From contig NZ_MRDM01000032.1 in NCBI RefSeq assembly GCF_002008165.1, positions 310,001-374,000 on the forward strand: a DNA stretch of 64,000 bases, given 5' to 3'. This DNA is from Rhizobium laguerreae (GTDB taxonomy: Bacteria > Pseudomonadota > Alphaproteobacteria > Rhizobiales > Rhizobiaceae). A program made the translations under genes and the position numbers. The notes beneath the pieces are model-generated. The model was not told where the DNA came from and did no database searches. It saw only the letters and a program-made list of their open reading frames with translations. This document shows, in pieces, positions 44,403 through 54,033 of the stretch; position 1 is the first letter of the stretch; every line of letters begins with the position of its first letter.

Positions 44403-45401
44403 TCAGGCGGCCTGGATCGATTTGATCCTGTCGATGCCGCCGACAATAGGCGCGAAATCGTCCCACACACCCTTTGCGCCCTTCTGCCATTCGTCGAAGG
44501 CTTCCGGCTTCAAGAGCTTTCCGCCGTTGGCAAGTGCGGTCTCGACGGATTTGGATTCGTCGTCGACGATCAGCTGGTTGAAATAGGCAGCCCCCTCGCT
44601 GGAAGCCTGCTGGAACACCGCCTTCTGCTCGTCGCTGAGGCCGGCCCAGAAGGTCGAGGCATAATAGACGACGCCGGATGCCCAGATGTGCCCGGTCTCG
44701 GTCATATCGGGCACGACCTCATAGAGCTTGAAGCCGGCATAGGCCGACTTGGTCAGATCCATCGCGTCGGCGACGCCGGTTGCGAGCGCATTATAGGTCT
44801 CGGTGATCGGAATGCCGATCGGCGTCGTGCCGAATGCGCTCCAGAGCTTGGTGTGCAGCGGGCTCTGGATGACGCGAATGCGCTTGCCCTTGAGCTGCTC
44901 CGGCCGCGTCACCGGTTCCTTGGTCAGGAGATGGCGGGCGCCGTAGTTAATGAAATCACCGACGACGAAATTCTGCGCCTGCAGTTTCTGTTTGAGATCG
45001 GCGCCGACATCGCCGGCGACGGTCCTGCGGACATGGTCGGCATCGCGGAAGAGGAAGGGCAGATCGAGGATCTGCAGTTCCGGCGCCCATCCGGAGAGCG
45101 ACGAGACCGTGGAAAGACTGGCCTGGATGGAGCCGAGGCGCACGCCTTCGGCCACTTCCTTCTCGCCGCCGAGCGCGCCGTTCCTGACGATATTGAACTT
45201 GAACTGGCCGGGAAGCTTCGCTTCGACCAATTCGCCGATCTTCACCCAGATCTTCGTTTCCGGCTTGTCGTCGCCGAGCAGCGAGGCGATCGTGATCGTC
45301 GTCGTGCGGGCGGCGGCGGTGCGGACGATGGCGGGCGCTGCAAGCGCCGTTCCAGCGAGAGCTGCGGTCTTCAGGAAATTGCGTCGGTTGAAATTGTCCA
45401 T
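44403..45401 (-). CDS. TRAP transporter substrate-binding protein (DctP family)
   Basis: 332-residue periplasmic receptor of a tripartite ATP-independent transporter. The N-terminus NRRNFLKTAALAGTALAAPA is a twin-arginine signal, so it is probably exported by Tat. The family landmark Arg in RIRVIQSPLHTKLWSAFGTT would bind a carboxylate. It follows the fused membrane subunit gene by 13 bases on the same strand. The ligand is likely an organic acid, identity unknown. Confidence 0.88.
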   Translation of the reverse strand: MDNFNRRNFLKTAALAGTALAAPAIVRTAAARTTTITIASLLGDDKPETKIWVKIGELVEAKLPGQFKFNIVRNGALGGEKEVAEGVRLGSIQASLSTVSSLSGWAPELQILDLPFLFRDADHVRRTVAGDVGADLKQKLQAQNFVVGDFINYGARHLLTKEPVTRPEQLKGKRIRVIQSPLHTKLWSAFGTTPIGIPITETYNALATGVADAMDLTKSAYAGFKLYEVVPDMTETGHIWASGVVYYASTFWAGLSDEQKAVFQQASSEGAAYFNQLIVDDESKSVETALANGGKLLKPEAFDEWQKGAKGVWDDFAPIVGGIDRIKSIQAA

Positions 45402-45414
45402 GGGGTTGTCCTGT

Positions 45415-47247
45415 TTACGAGAAGATGATGGCCCAGGCGCAGAGGATTGCGAGCGAGACCAGGAGAGCGAGCAGATAGGGAACCACCGCCCGAAAGAGCT
45501 CTGAGGCGGGAATGCGCGTGACGCCGCTGACGACGAAGATCAGCATGCCGAGCGGCGGTGTCAGTCCATGGATCATCAGGTTGACGACGATGATCACCCC
45601 GAACTGAATGGGATCGATGCCGGCGGCGACCGCTGCCGGCAGCAGGATCGGGCCGAAGAGCAGGATCGCAGCGCCGATATCCAGAACGAGGCCGATCACC
45701 AGCAGGATGACGTTCGACAGCAGGATGACCGCAAGCGCGCTGCCGCCGAGCGCCGTCGTCAGGTGCGAGATCAGTCCGGACACGTCGTCGACCGCCAGCA
45801 AAAAGGCAAAGGGGCCGGCCGTGCCGATCAGAAGGCCGATCGCCGCCGCTTCGACTGCTGCCTGGCGAAAGGCGGCATAGAGCGAGAGAACGCCGAGGCG
45901 CGCGCCGATGCCGAGCAGCAGCGTGTAGAAAGCAGCAAGAGCGGCGGCTTCCGTGGTCGTGACGATGCCGATGCGGATGCCGACGACGACGATGACGCCG
46001 AGTCCGAAGGCCGGGATTGCCTGGACCGCCGATTGCCAGCGCTGCCTCGCGTTTGCGCGTGGCAACGGCACCTGTTCGCTGACCGTCAGATGGATTGCGA
46101 CCGCCAGGCATATGGCCATCAACCCGCCGGCAAAGAAGCCGCCGACGAGCAGCGAGCCGACGGAGAGATTGGTCGCGGTCGCAAGGATGAGAAATGCGAT
46201 CGACGGCGGGATGACATTGTCGAGAACCGATGTCGAGGCGATGATTGCCGCTGCCTGCGCCGGAGGGTAGCCGTGTTTGACCAGCTCGGGCTGGAAGGTC
46301 GATGCGCCGAAGGCGGCATTTGCGACCGACGAACCGGAGGCGCCGGAAAAGAGGACGCTGGTCAACAGCGTCGTCTGCGCCAGCCCGGCCCGGCGATGAC
46401 CGACCATGGCGGCGGCGAAACGCACGAGCTGGTTGGCGACGCCGGAGACAGTGAGAAGACCGCCGGCGAGCAGGAAGAAGGGAATGGCGAGCAGCAGGAA
46501 TTTCGAGATGCCGGTGACGGTCGCGGAGACGATGGCCGGCTCCGGCAGGCTGCTGCCGAAGGCGATGACGACATAGGCCGCGGCAAGAAAGGCGTGCGGC
46601 AGCGGCGCAGCAAGCAAGAGACCGACCGCGGCGATCAGTCCGAGAAAAATGCTCGGCGGCCAGTCGAGATCGAGCGCGACATGCTGAATGCCGGCATAGA
46701 GCACGACACCGACGGCAAGCGAGAGCAAAACCGGCAGGATCCTGCCTTCGGCGATGCGCTGCAGAAGCAGCACGACGAGGATCAGCGCGCCACTGGTGCC
46801 GAGGAAGCCGAAGCGGATCCATTCCGGCACGCCGAGCGTCGGCGAGACGCCGCCAAGCATCGTCATGATCTCTCTGCCGCCGAAGCTCAGGACCAGTGCC
46901 GAAAGCACGGTGAAGACATCGGCGCCGATGGCCGTCACCTTCTGCAGGCTTTCGGGCAGCATCTTGACGAAGACGTCGAAGCGCATGGCAAGCGCGCTGT
47001 TGAGGCTGAGCGGCGCGCCGAGCGCGATCAGGCCCACATGCAGCCAGATACCGAGATCCTCGGCGCCGATGAAGCCGGCGTTGAAGAAATAACGTAGGCA
47101 GACTGTGGCGAGCACCATGAAGAGCAGCACCGCGAGAACGACTGCCGCGGCAATGCCGAGAACCGCTTCGACCACCCTCAAGGCGCGCGCGGCAGGCCCG
47201 TCATCCAGAGCAGTCCGTTCGATCGGATGAAATTCGCTGGTGGCCAC
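45415..47247 (-). CDS. TRAP transporter fused membrane subunit (DctQ-DctM)
   Basis: 610 residues containing both membrane subunits. The N-terminal DctQ-like part (residues 1-~160) has four helices, and the larger DctM-like part is a transport domain of about twelve helices (for example FLLLAIPFFLLAGGLLTVSG and the GASGSSVANAAF loop near residue 305). It uses a sodium or proton gradient rather than ATP to import a dicarboxylate or similar acid bound by DctP. The likely start is GTG at 47247 (MATSEFHPIERT), with AAGG ahead. It is transcribed before dctP and is a two-gene unit. Confidence 0.88.
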   Translation of the reverse strand: MATSEFHPIERTALDDGPAARALRVVEAVLGIAAAVVLAVLLFMVLATVCLRYFFNAGFIGAEDLGIWLHVGLIALGAPLSLNSALAMRFDVFVKMLPESLQKVTAIGADVFTVLSALVLSFGGREIMTMLGGVSPTLGVPEWIRFGFLGTSGALILVVLLLQRIAEGRILPVLLSLAVGVVLYAGIQHVALDLDWPPSIFLGLIAAVGLLLAAPLPHAFLAAAYVVIAFGSSLPEPAIVSATVTGISKFLLLAIPFFLLAGGLLTVSGVANQLVRFAAAMVGHRRAGLAQTTLLTSVLFSGASGSSVANAAFGASTFQPELVKHGYPPAQAAAIIASTSVLDNVIPPSIAFLILATATNLSVGSLLVGGFFAGGLMAICLAVAIHLTVSEQVPLPRANARQRWQSAVQAIPAFGLGVIVVVGIRIGIVTTTEAAALAAFYTLLLGIGARLGVLSLYAAFRQAAVEAAAIGLLIGTAGPFAFLLAVDDVSGLISHLTTALGGSALAVILLSNVILLVIGLVLDIGAAILLFGPILLPAAVAAGIDPIQFGVIIVVNLMIHGLTPPLGMLIFVVSGVTRIPASELFRAVVPYLLALLVSLAILCAWAIIFS

Positions 47248-47365
47248 AAAACGTACCTTCTGACTTCCCTGGTGACATCGAGCCGCGGCAGCTCCTTTTC
47301 GCCGAAACGATAGGTTTCCTCAAGCAGCGGATGCTGGATAACATGAAAGTATCGACAACGGCCGA

Positions 47366-48349
47366 TCAGGCCGGCTTCTGGCGGCCATAGAGCAGGAGCA
47401 TGCCGATGATGACGGCGCCGTAGATGAGCTGGCGGCCGGCCTCCTCGATCTGCATCACCGAGAGGATGGATTGCAGCAGCGTGATCAGGATGACGCCCGC
47501 CACCGTTCCGAGGTAGGAACCCTTGCCGCCGAGCACATGCGTGCCACCGAGAACGACGGCCGCGATCGACGGCAGCAGATAGGCGTCGCCCATGGACTGC
47601 GATGCCTTCGACGCATAACCTGCCAACAGAACGCCGCCGAGCGCGCTCAACCCTCCTGAGATGACGAAGGCCAGAAGCGTGATCCGGCGCGTGTCGATAC
47701 CGGACATGTAAGCGGCGCGCTCGCGGTTTCCGATGGCGTAAAGGGATCGGCCGAAGGTCGTGCGCGTCAACATGAAGACCGCAGCCAAGCCGACGCAGAG
47801 CCAGACGAGAACGCCGTTCGGAAGTCCCGGAATGGTGTAGCCGGTGGCCAGGAACCGCATGGCCGGCGTGGCCGAATCCTGCGGGGAGAAGCCGCCGGTG
47901 TAGACGACCATCAGCCCTTGCGCGACGGCATTGGTCGCCAGCGTGATGATCATCGAGGGAATGCGGAGATAGGCGACCGCCAGGCCGTTGACGAGACCGA
48001 TCGCAGCGCCGCAGAAAATGCCGAAGGGGATCGCCAGAACCGAGCCGGTCGTACCGTAAGCGGTCGCGGCGCAGGCCATCATCGCACCTGTCGTCACGAC
48101 CCATGGCACCGAAAGGTCGATCTGGCCGAGCAGGATGACCGCCATCATGCCGGTGGCGATGACGCCGAGGAACGAGGCCACCTTCAGCTGCTGCAGCAGA
48201 TAATCCGGCGACAGGAAATTCGGCGAATAGATCGATCCGGCGAACAGAAGCAGGATGATGCATCCGAAGGCGGTTGCGACCGCCGGATCGATACCGCGCA
48301 GGCGTGTGGGCACTCGAAGCTGCCGCATGAGGGACGCTTCCTCGCTCAT
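47366..48349 (-). CDS. Sugar ABC transporter permease (CUT2 family)
   Basis: 327 residues, eight to ten helices with the CUT2/ribose-type permease pattern, including LGGTHVLGGKGSYLGTVAGV in the conserved cytoplasmic loop. The ATG at 48349 overlaps the TGA of the previous permease gene by four bases (ATGA), so translation is coupled. It forms a heterodimer with the 48346-49341 product. Last gene of the operon starting with the binding protein at 52093. Confidence 0.88.
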   Translation of the reverse strand: MSEEASLMRQLRVPTRLRGIDPAVATAFGCIILLLFAGSIYSPNFLSPDYLLQQLKVASFLGVIATGMMAVILLGQIDLSVPWVVTTGAMMACAATAYGTTGSVLAIPFGIFCGAAIGLVNGLAVAYLRIPSMIITLATNAVAQGLMVVYTGGFSPQDSATPAMRFLATGYTIPGLPNGVLVWLCVGLAAVFMLTRTTFGRSLYAIGNRERAAYMSGIDTRRITLLAFVISGGLSALGGVLLAGYASKASQSMGDAYLLPSIAAVVLGGTHVLGGKGSYLGTVAGVILITLLQSILSVMQIEEAGRQLIYGAVIIGMLLLYGRQKPA

Positions 48350-49341
48350 TGAAACCACTCCAGCCGATTGCGGACCCTGGCAAGCCCGATGCAGCCGATA
48401 CTGATCGCCAGCATCAACACCACGCCCTGGAACAGCGGCTGCCAAAGCGGATCGAAATCGAAGACGAAGAGCAGGTCGCCGATCGTGCGAAAGGCCAGGG
48501 CTCCGAAGACAGCGCCGACGGCGCTTCCCTTGCCCCCCGCAAGGGAAACGCCGCCGAGCACCACCGCCGCGATCGAATAGAGCGTGTAGGCGTTGCCGCT
48601 CGCAAACGCCGCTTCGCCGGTATAGGAGAAAAAGGTGAGATAGAGCCCGCCGATCGCCGAAAGTAGTCCCGCCAATGCATAGGCGGTGAATTTCGCCCGC
48701 TTGACCGGCATTGCCGACATATAGGCGGCGTTCTCGGCCGAACCCACCGCATAGGCCGCCCTGCCGATCGCCGAGCGGCTGAACGGAACCCAGATGACGA
48801 GAATGATGGCGAGGAGAACCACGAGGCTTGCCGGAACGATCCCAAAGAGCTTCGAGGTGAAGGCATCGGCCAAATCCTCGTTGACCGAGCCGCCGGGCGT
48901 CGGTCGCAGCAACAGCGCCAGCCCATAGAAGATCGCGCTGGTCGCGATCGTCGCCACGATCGGCTGCAGCCGGCCGAAGATGATGATGAGCCCGTTCAGC
49001 ATGCCGCAGCCCAGCCCGGCGAGCAGCACCACGACGATGCCAGTTCCCGTCTGCAGCGGCGTGCCGACGACCAGCCAGGAGGCGAGGCAATTGCAGAGGA
49101 CCAGAACCATGCCGGCCGAGAGATCGATGCCGGCGGTGATGACGACCAGGCATTGCGCCATGGCGACGAAGGCAAGCAGCGTCGCCTTGTTCGAAGCCGT
49201 CTGCACGACGTTGGGCGTGAAGCCCGCCGGGTGGTTCGAGACGTAGAGGGCGAACATGGCGACGAAGAGGAGTGCGGCAAACAGCGTTCCCTTCTGCTGC
49301 GCATACCAGAACCGCCGGTCGCCGGAAGCATGCTTGTTCAT
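48346..49341 (-). CDS. Sugar ABC transporter permease (CUT2 family)
   Basis: 331 residues, hydrophobic with the same loop pattern (LGGVSLAGGKGSAVGAVFGA) as its partner. The start ATG at 49341 overlaps the ATPase stop by 4 bases (ATGA), as does its stop with the next permease. This tandem four-base overlap is a hallmark of a tightly coupled operon. Two non-identical permeases after one ATPase resemble YtfT/YjfF-type transporters of furanose or pentose sugars. Confidence 0.88.
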   Translation of the reverse strand: MNKHASGDRRFWYAQQKGTLFAALLFVAMFALYVSNHPAGFTPNVVQTASNKATLLAFVAMAQCLVVITAGIDLSAGMVLVLCNCLASWLVVGTPLQTGTGIVVVLLAGLGCGMLNGLIIIFGRLQPIVATIATSAIFYGLALLLRPTPGGSVNEDLADAFTSKLFGIVPASLVVLLAIILVIWVPFSRSAIGRAAYAVGSAENAAYMSAMPVKRAKFTAYALAGLLSAIGGLYLTFFSYTGEAAFASGNAYTLYSIAAVVLGGVSLAGGKGSAVGAVFGALAFRTIGDLLFVFDFDPLWQPLFQGVVLMLAISIGCIGLARVRNRLEWFQ

Positions 49342-50876
49342 GGGGCAATCCTTTGCGCTGCGTGGTCGCCGGCGATGTTGAGAGCGGCGCCGATCAGCTC
49401 GTGCTCGTTGATCTCGGCGCCTTCGAGCTCGCGAATGATGCTGCCGTCATACATGACGAGCACGCGGTCGCAGCAGCCGATCAGTTCGTCGTAGTCTGTC
49501 GAATAGAAGATGATCGCCGCTCCCGCATCGGCAAGCTTGCGCAGCAACAGATAGATTTCCTGCTTGGTGCCGACATCGATGCCGCGTGTCGGATCGTTGA
49601 GCAGGATGATGCGCGGCCGGTTCATCAGCCATTTGGCGATAACCACCTTCTGCTGGTTGCCGCCGGACAAGGCGGCGACGGGCATGTCGATCGTCGCGGC
49701 CTTGATCGCCAACAGCTTGAACAGGTCGTCGATCTCGCGACGCTCGGCCGCCCGGTCGATGACGCCGTTGCGCGAGACGCGGTCGAGGGCTGCAATCGAC
49801 AGGTTCTCGCGCACGGTCATCGGCAGCATCAGCCCTTCGGTCTTCCGATCCTCGGGGATCAGCGCCATGGATATGCCGCCGGACTTGGCATCACGGGGAC
49901 TTTTCAGCGTCACCGGCCTGCCGTCGATTACGACTTCACCCTTCACATCGCGCAGCACGCCGAAGAGGGCCAGCAGCAATTCGCGCTGTCCCTGCCCGTC
50001 CAGGCCGCCGACGCCGATGATCTCGCCGGCCTTGATATCGAAGGTGATGCCAGAAAGCCTATCGCCCCAGGAAAGGTCGCGGCAGGAAAGGACCGGCTTT
50101 ACCTCTCCGCGATGCGCCGGTTTCGGCGGAAAGACATTGCTGTATTCGCGGCCAATCATCAGCTCCACCACCTGCTGGTCGGTCTTCGTGCCGGCCGGAT
50201 AGGATTCGATGCTGCGGCCGTTGCGGAAGACCGTGCACTCATCCGCCAGCTGGGCGATCTCGTGCATGCGGTGGGAGATGTAGATTAGCGCCATTCCCTC
50301 GGCGCGCAGGCGCTTCAGCACGGCGAAGACCTTTTCGACATCCGACTGCGTCAGCGCCGAGGTCGCCTCGTCGAGGATCATCAGCCGCGGCTTGCGGGCA
50401 AGCGCCTTGGCGATCTCGACCATTTGCCGTCGGGACAGAGGGAGGTCCTTGACCAAGGCGGACGGATGAATGTCGGAGGCGCCGGCGCGCGCCAACGCTT
50501 CCTCGGCGATCCGCCGCTGCCTGCGCCGGTCTATCATGCCGAATTTCAGCGGTGGATTGCTGATGACGATGTTGTCGGCGACCGAGAGGTCGGGGATCAG
50601 CGAAAGCTCCTGGAAAACGCAGACGATGCCCGCCGCATTGGCGGCGGCCGGCGAGGCAAAGGCGATCTCCTTACCGTCGAGCAGCATGCGTCCTTCATCA
50701 GGCGCCACGACGCCCGCCATGATCTTGATCAGCGTTGATTTGCCGGCGCCGTTCTCGCCGAGGACGGCATGGATCGCGCCCGGCCGGATGGCGATATCGG
50801 CATCCTTAAGCGCGACGGCACCGCCATAGCGTTTCGATATGCCTTCCATGCGGAAAAGCGGTTCGGGCAAGGTCAT
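49338..50876 (-). CDS. Sugar ABC transporter ATP-binding protein (duplicated, CUT2)
   Basis: 512 residues with two ATPase domains in tandem, as in RbsA/XylG. The first Walker A is LGENGAGKSTLIKIMAG, its signature PLSRRQMVEIAKALAR and Walker B LMILDEATSALT. The second half has a degenerate Walker A (GVGGLDGQGQRELLLALFGV) but a good signature (LSGGNQQKVVIAKWL) and Walker B ILLNDPTRGIDVG. This asymmetry is normal for the CUT2 family. The start is ATG 50876, with GGAGGC ahead; an in-frame ATG upstream at 50933 has no such site. Confidence 0.9.
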   Translation of the reverse strand: MTLPEPLFRMEGISKRYGGAVALKDADIAIRPGAIHAVLGENGAGKSTLIKIMAGVVAPDEGRMLLDGKEIAFASPAAANAAGIVCVFQELSLIPDLSVADNIVISNPPLKFGMIDRRRQRRIAEEALARAGASDIHPSALVKDLPLSRRQMVEIAKALARKPRLMILDEATSALTQSDVEKVFAVLKRLRAEGMALIYISHRMHEIAQLADECTVFRNGRSIESYPAGTKTDQQVVELMIGREYSNVFPPKPAHRGEVKPVLSCRDLSWGDRLSGITFDIKAGEIIGVGGLDGQGQRELLLALFGVLRDVKGEVVIDGRPVTLKSPRDAKSGGISMALIPEDRKTEGLMLPMTVRENLSIAALDRVSRNGVIDRAAERREIDDLFKLLAIKAATIDMPVAALSGGNQQKVVIAKWLMNRPRIILLNDPTRGIDVGTKQEIYLLLRKLADAGAAIIFYSTDYDELIGCCDRVLVMYDGSIIRELEGAEINEHELIGAALNIAGDHAAQRIAP

Positions 50877-50953
50877 GCATCCAGCCTCCATTCGGTCTAT
50901 CACCTTCGAGATTGCGGGTGCGAACACCCGCAATCAGATCCGGAGGACGGCTG

Positions 50954-52093
50954 CTATTGGTTCTCTTTGGACTGCCCCATGATTTCCTGAGCGCTGAAAT
51001 TAATGCCGCAGGTGGGGAAGGAATTGCCGACGAAGAAGTTGTCGGACTGGGTGGGATAATAATCCTCGCCTTCCTTGAAATCAGGATCCGAAACAACCGC
51101 GGTCGGCAGCTTGACGGCCTGCGGCACGACCTGACCCTCAAGGGCTGCAATCGCCGTCTTGATGGCGACGGCGACCTGGGCCGGGCCGGTGCCGGCGGAC
51201 GAGCACTTCAGGCCGTCGGCGGCATGGGCAGCGCAGAATTTGCGGAAGCCATTTTCCGTCTCACCGCCGAAGGGCACGAAGGGATGTTTGGCATCGATCA
51301 TCGCCTGAACGACGCCGGTATCGCCGCCCTGGGCAGTGATGCCGTCGAACGGGCCGTTGGTGGCGATCGCGTCAGCGGTTGCCTTCTGTGCAACGCCGTC
51401 ATCCCATTTTCCGACGACCTCGGTTACCGTGAACTTCTTGCCCGAAGCGTCCAGGGTTTCGTGGATGCCGTTGTGGCGATCCGTATCGACCGAGGTGCCG
51501 GCGACGCCACGCACTTCCAGCACCTTGCCGCCGTTCGGCAGATGCTTCACCAGCCAGTCGGCCCAGAGGACGCCGAGCCCCTTCTGGTCGACGTTGACAT
51601 TGATAGCGTCCTTGGTGTCCAGGATATTGTCGAAAGCGACGAGGACGACCCCGGCCTCTTTGGCGCGCTTGATCACCGGCCCGAAGGCGGTCGGGTTCTG
51701 CGCGTTGACGACGATGGCATCATAACCGGCATCGATGAAGTTGTTGATGGCGGAAATCTGCGCCGGCACATCCTCGCCTGTGGAAACGACCTTGAACTCC
51801 TTCAGCTTGGCCGCGACATCGGGCTGGGCGGCGTAGGCCTTGGCCGTCTGCACCATCTGGATACGCCAGGTGTTGGCGATATAGCCGTTGGCGAGCGCGA
51901 TGCGATAGGGGCCGTCCTTCTTCGAATATTGCAGGAACTGTGTGTCGGCTGCCCACGGCACCATGCAGCCGGGCTCGGCGGCCGGGCCGGACACGACCTT
52001 CGGTTCCGCGCTGGCCGCGCCGCAGAGCAGGGCAAGCGCGGATACGGAAAACGCGGCAATGCGAGCCAATTTGGCTTCTTTCACCTTAAGCAT
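50954..52093 (-). CDS. Sugar ABC transporter substrate-binding protein (CUT2)
   Basis: 379-residue periplasmic binding protein. The signal peptide ends near ALLCGAASAEP. The mature domain has the LacI-like/ribose-binding fold, for example ANGYIANTWRIQMVQTAKAY, then VVNAQNPTAFGPVIKRAKEA and IATNGPFDGITAQGGDTGVV. GGAGGAGAAC precedes the ATG. It is the first gene of the operon, and a pair of candidate LacI-type operators lies in the upstream gap. The sugar is not identified; the family includes YtfQ (galactofuranose) as well as ribose and xylose types. Confidence 0.88.
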   Translation of the reverse strand: MLKVKEAKLARIAAFSVSALALLCGAASAEPKVVSGPAAEPGCMVPWAADTQFLQYSKKDGPYRIALANGYIANTWRIQMVQTAKAYAAQPDVAAKLKEFKVVSTGEDVPAQISAINNFIDAGYDAIVVNAQNPTAFGPVIKRAKEAGVVLVAFDNILDTKDAINVNVDQKGLGVLWADWLVKHLPNGGKVLEVRGVAGTSVDTDRHNGIHETLDASGKKFTVTEVVGKWDDGVAQKATADAIATNGPFDGITAQGGDTGVVQAMIDAKHPFVPFGGETENGFRKFCAAHAADGLKCSSAGTGPAQVAVAIKTAIAALEGQVVPQAVKLPTAVVSDPDFKEGEDYYPTQSDNFFVGNSFPTCGINFSAQEIMGQSKENQ

Positions 52094-52206
52094 GAATGTT
52101 CTCCTCCTCAGGCGGACCGAGCCGCCTCTCCTATGCTTTGATTTGCATACTTGGTCCCGGAAGGCTCCACCCCGTCCCTTTCCGGTACAATTTTAGGTTA
52201 ACATAG

Positions 52207-52222
52207 TTGACAGCGCTGTCAA
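52207..52222. promoter_or_regulatory. Candidate LacI operator, perfect palindrome
   Basis: TTGACAGCGCTGTCAA is a perfect 16-base palindrome with the central GCGC expected for LacI-family sites. It lies 114 bases upstream of the sugar ABC operon start and 100 bases upstream of the regulator gene. Confidence 0.65.
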
Positions 52223-52229
52223 ATCGTAT

Positions 52230-52245
52230 CTGCTAGCGCTGTAAA
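52230..52245. promoter_or_regulatory. Second candidate LacI operator
   Basis: CTGCTAGCGCTGTAAA shares the AGCGCTGT core and AA end with the first site (12 of 16 positions). Its centre is 23 bases from the first, about two helical turns. Confidence 0.5.
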
Positions 52246-52321
52246 CTACAGGAATGAGCAAATATTCTCTATTTTTGAAGAATATTAGAATCAATATTGT
52301 GGGACGAATGGCGGGACTTGC

Positions 52322-53326
52322 ATGCGGCGGATAACACTTGATGACGTGGCAAATCTTGCCGGCGTCAGCCCGATCACGGTTTCGAGGGTGCTGCGCAAGC
52401 CCGATGCGGTCTCGCCAGGCCTGCGGCTGCGCGTCGATGCCGCCGTCAAGGAACTCGGCTACGTGCCGAATATTGCCGCGAGCCGCCTCGCTTCCTCGCG
52501 CACGCATGCGATCGGCGTCATCGTTCCGACCCTCTACAACGTTATCTTCGCGGAATATCTGTTTGCGCTTCACGAGGTGCTGGTCGCCGCCGGCTTCCAG
52601 GTGATCGTCGTCAACAGCCGCTATTCCGAGATCGAGGAGGAAAACGCCATCAAGGCATTACTCGGGCAAAGGGTGGAGGCGATCATCATCGCCGGCACTC
52701 ATCACACGCCGCTCTCGCGTCAGCTTCTCGCTCAGGCTCGTCTGCCCGTTGTCGAGACCTTCGAGCTTTCTCCAAACCCGATCGACCTTAACATCGGCAT
52801 GTCGCAGGAGCATGCCGGGCAGACGGCGACGCAGCACCTGATCGAACGGGGTTTCCGCCGGATCGCCTTCCTGACCGGCAATCTCGACCACCGCGCCCAG
52901 TCGCGTTTCGACGGCTACCGGCTGGCGATGCAGGAGGCGGAGCTGCCGAATCTGGAGATCATCGCCGAGAGGCCACGCCATAGCTACGTGGCACTCGGCT
53001 CCGACCTCTTCGCCATGACGCATGAACGTGGCGACGTGCCCGAGGCGATCTTCTGCACTGACGACAATCTGGCGCTCGGGGCCATGCAGGAATGCCGCAA
53101 ACGCGGCATCCGTGTGCCCGATGACATCTCGATCATCGGATTTCACGACCTGGAATTCGCCGCCTGCGCCGCACCCTCCCTCTCCTCGATCGCGACCCGG
53201 CGTTTCGAAACCGGAAAACTCGCGGCCGAAAGGGTGCTTGCCGCGTTGAATTCCTCCGTGGTATCGAGGGCCGAGCAGATCGACCTCGGCTTTGCCTTGA
53301 TTCCGCGCGAAAGCACGGCAATCTGA
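52322..53326 (+). CDS. LacI family transcriptional regulator
   Basis: 334 residues. The N-terminal helix-turn-helix ITLDDVANLAGVSPITVSRV is textbook LacI, with the hinge helix near VPNIAASRLASS. The rest is a periplasmic-binding-protein-like effector domain (for example GRSYVALGS is replaced here by RHSYVALGSDLF), ending in IGFHDLEFAACAAPSLSSIA. It is divergent from the CUT2 sugar operon. The two palindromes between them make it the probable repressor of that operon and possibly of itself. The inducer is presumably the transported sugar. Confidence 0.9.
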   Translation: MRRITLDDVANLAGVSPITVSRVLRKPDAVSPGLRLRVDAAVKELGYVPNIAASRLASSRTHAIGVIVPTLYNVIFAEYLFALHEVLVAAGFQVIVVNSRYSEIEEENAIKALLGQRVEAIIIAGTHHTPLSRQLLAQARLPVVETFELSPNPIDLNIGMSQEHAGQTATQHLIERGFRRIAFLTGNLDHRAQSRFDGYRLAMQEAELPNLEIIAERPRHSYVALGSDLFAMTHERGDVPEAIFCTDDNLALGAMQECRKRGIRVPDDISIIGFHDLEFAACAAPSLSSIATRRFETGKLAAERVLAALNSSVVSRAEQIDLGFALIPRESTAI

Positions 53327-53411
53327 TCATATATTATGCATACTTAGTTTTTGCACACTTTTCAGGCTGGCGCGCTTGCCAAATTTGCTGCACTGCGTCA
53401 TGAATATAGCC

Positions 53412-53999
53412 ATGACGCATCTCGATCTGACAATTCTGGTGATCGACGAAAATGCCATTCGCGCCTCCATCATCGAAGAAGGCCTGCGCGAGGCAGGGCA
53501 TACGCGCGTCACCGTCGTGCATGAGGTCAACGGCATCGCGCGAATCATCGAAACGCTGATGCCCGACGTGATCATCATCGATATCGAAAATCCCAACCGC
53601 GACATGATGGAGCATCTGTTCCAGCTGACTCGCACCGTCAGCCGCCCGATCGCCATGTTCGTCGACCGGTCCGACACGGCCTCGATCGAGGCTGCCGTCG
53701 ATGCCGGCGTCTCGGCCTATATCGTCGACGGACTGAAGAAGGAACGCGTCAAACCGATCCTCGACATGGCTGTCAGCCGCTTCAATGCCTTCAACCGGCT
53801 ACGGCGGGAGCTTGCCGATGCCCGCTCCGCGCTTGAGGAACGCAAGCTGGTCGAGCGCGCCAAGGGCATATTGATGAAGATGCGCGGCCTGTCGGAGGAA
53901 GAGGCTTTCGCCCTGCTGCGCCAGACAGCGATGAACGAAAAGAAGAAGATGTCGGAAATCGCCCAGAGCGTCGTCACTGCCGCGGGGCTGTTGATGTAA
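53412..53999 (+). CDS. nasT: NasT-type ANTAR response regulator
   Basis: 195 residues (start could also be 53400 or TTG 53376; none has a clear ribosome site). The N-terminal receiver-like domain (MTHLDLTILVIDENAIRASI) lacks the usual pair of acidic residues before the phosphorylation site, consistent with regulation by protein partner rather than phosphorylation. A coiled-coil (NRLRRELADARSALEERKLV) leads into the ANTAR RNA-binding domain (RAKGILMKMRGLSEEEAFAL with LLRQTAMNEKKKMSEIAQSV). NasT promotes readthrough of leader terminators when released by NasS. It is followed by nasS after 34 bases. Confidence 0.92.
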   Translation: MTHLDLTILVIDENAIRASIIEEGLREAGHTRVTVVHEVNGIARIIETLMPDVIIIDIENPNRDMMEHLFQLTRTVSRPIAMFVDRSDTASIEAAVDAGVSAYIVDGLKKERVKPILDMAVSRFNAFNRLRRELADARSALEERKLVERAKGILMKMRGLSEEEAFALLRQTAMNEKKKMSEIAQSVVTAAGLLM

Positions 54000-54033
54000 T
54001 GGTCGAGCTGATGAATTTCCGGAGGAAACCGGA

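Noticed and set aside
45568..47097. Plus-strand frame of 509 codons opposite the TRAP membrane gene
   Set aside because: Product is extremely charged and Arg/Asp-rich, the mirror of hydrophobic codons. Shadow of the real gene.
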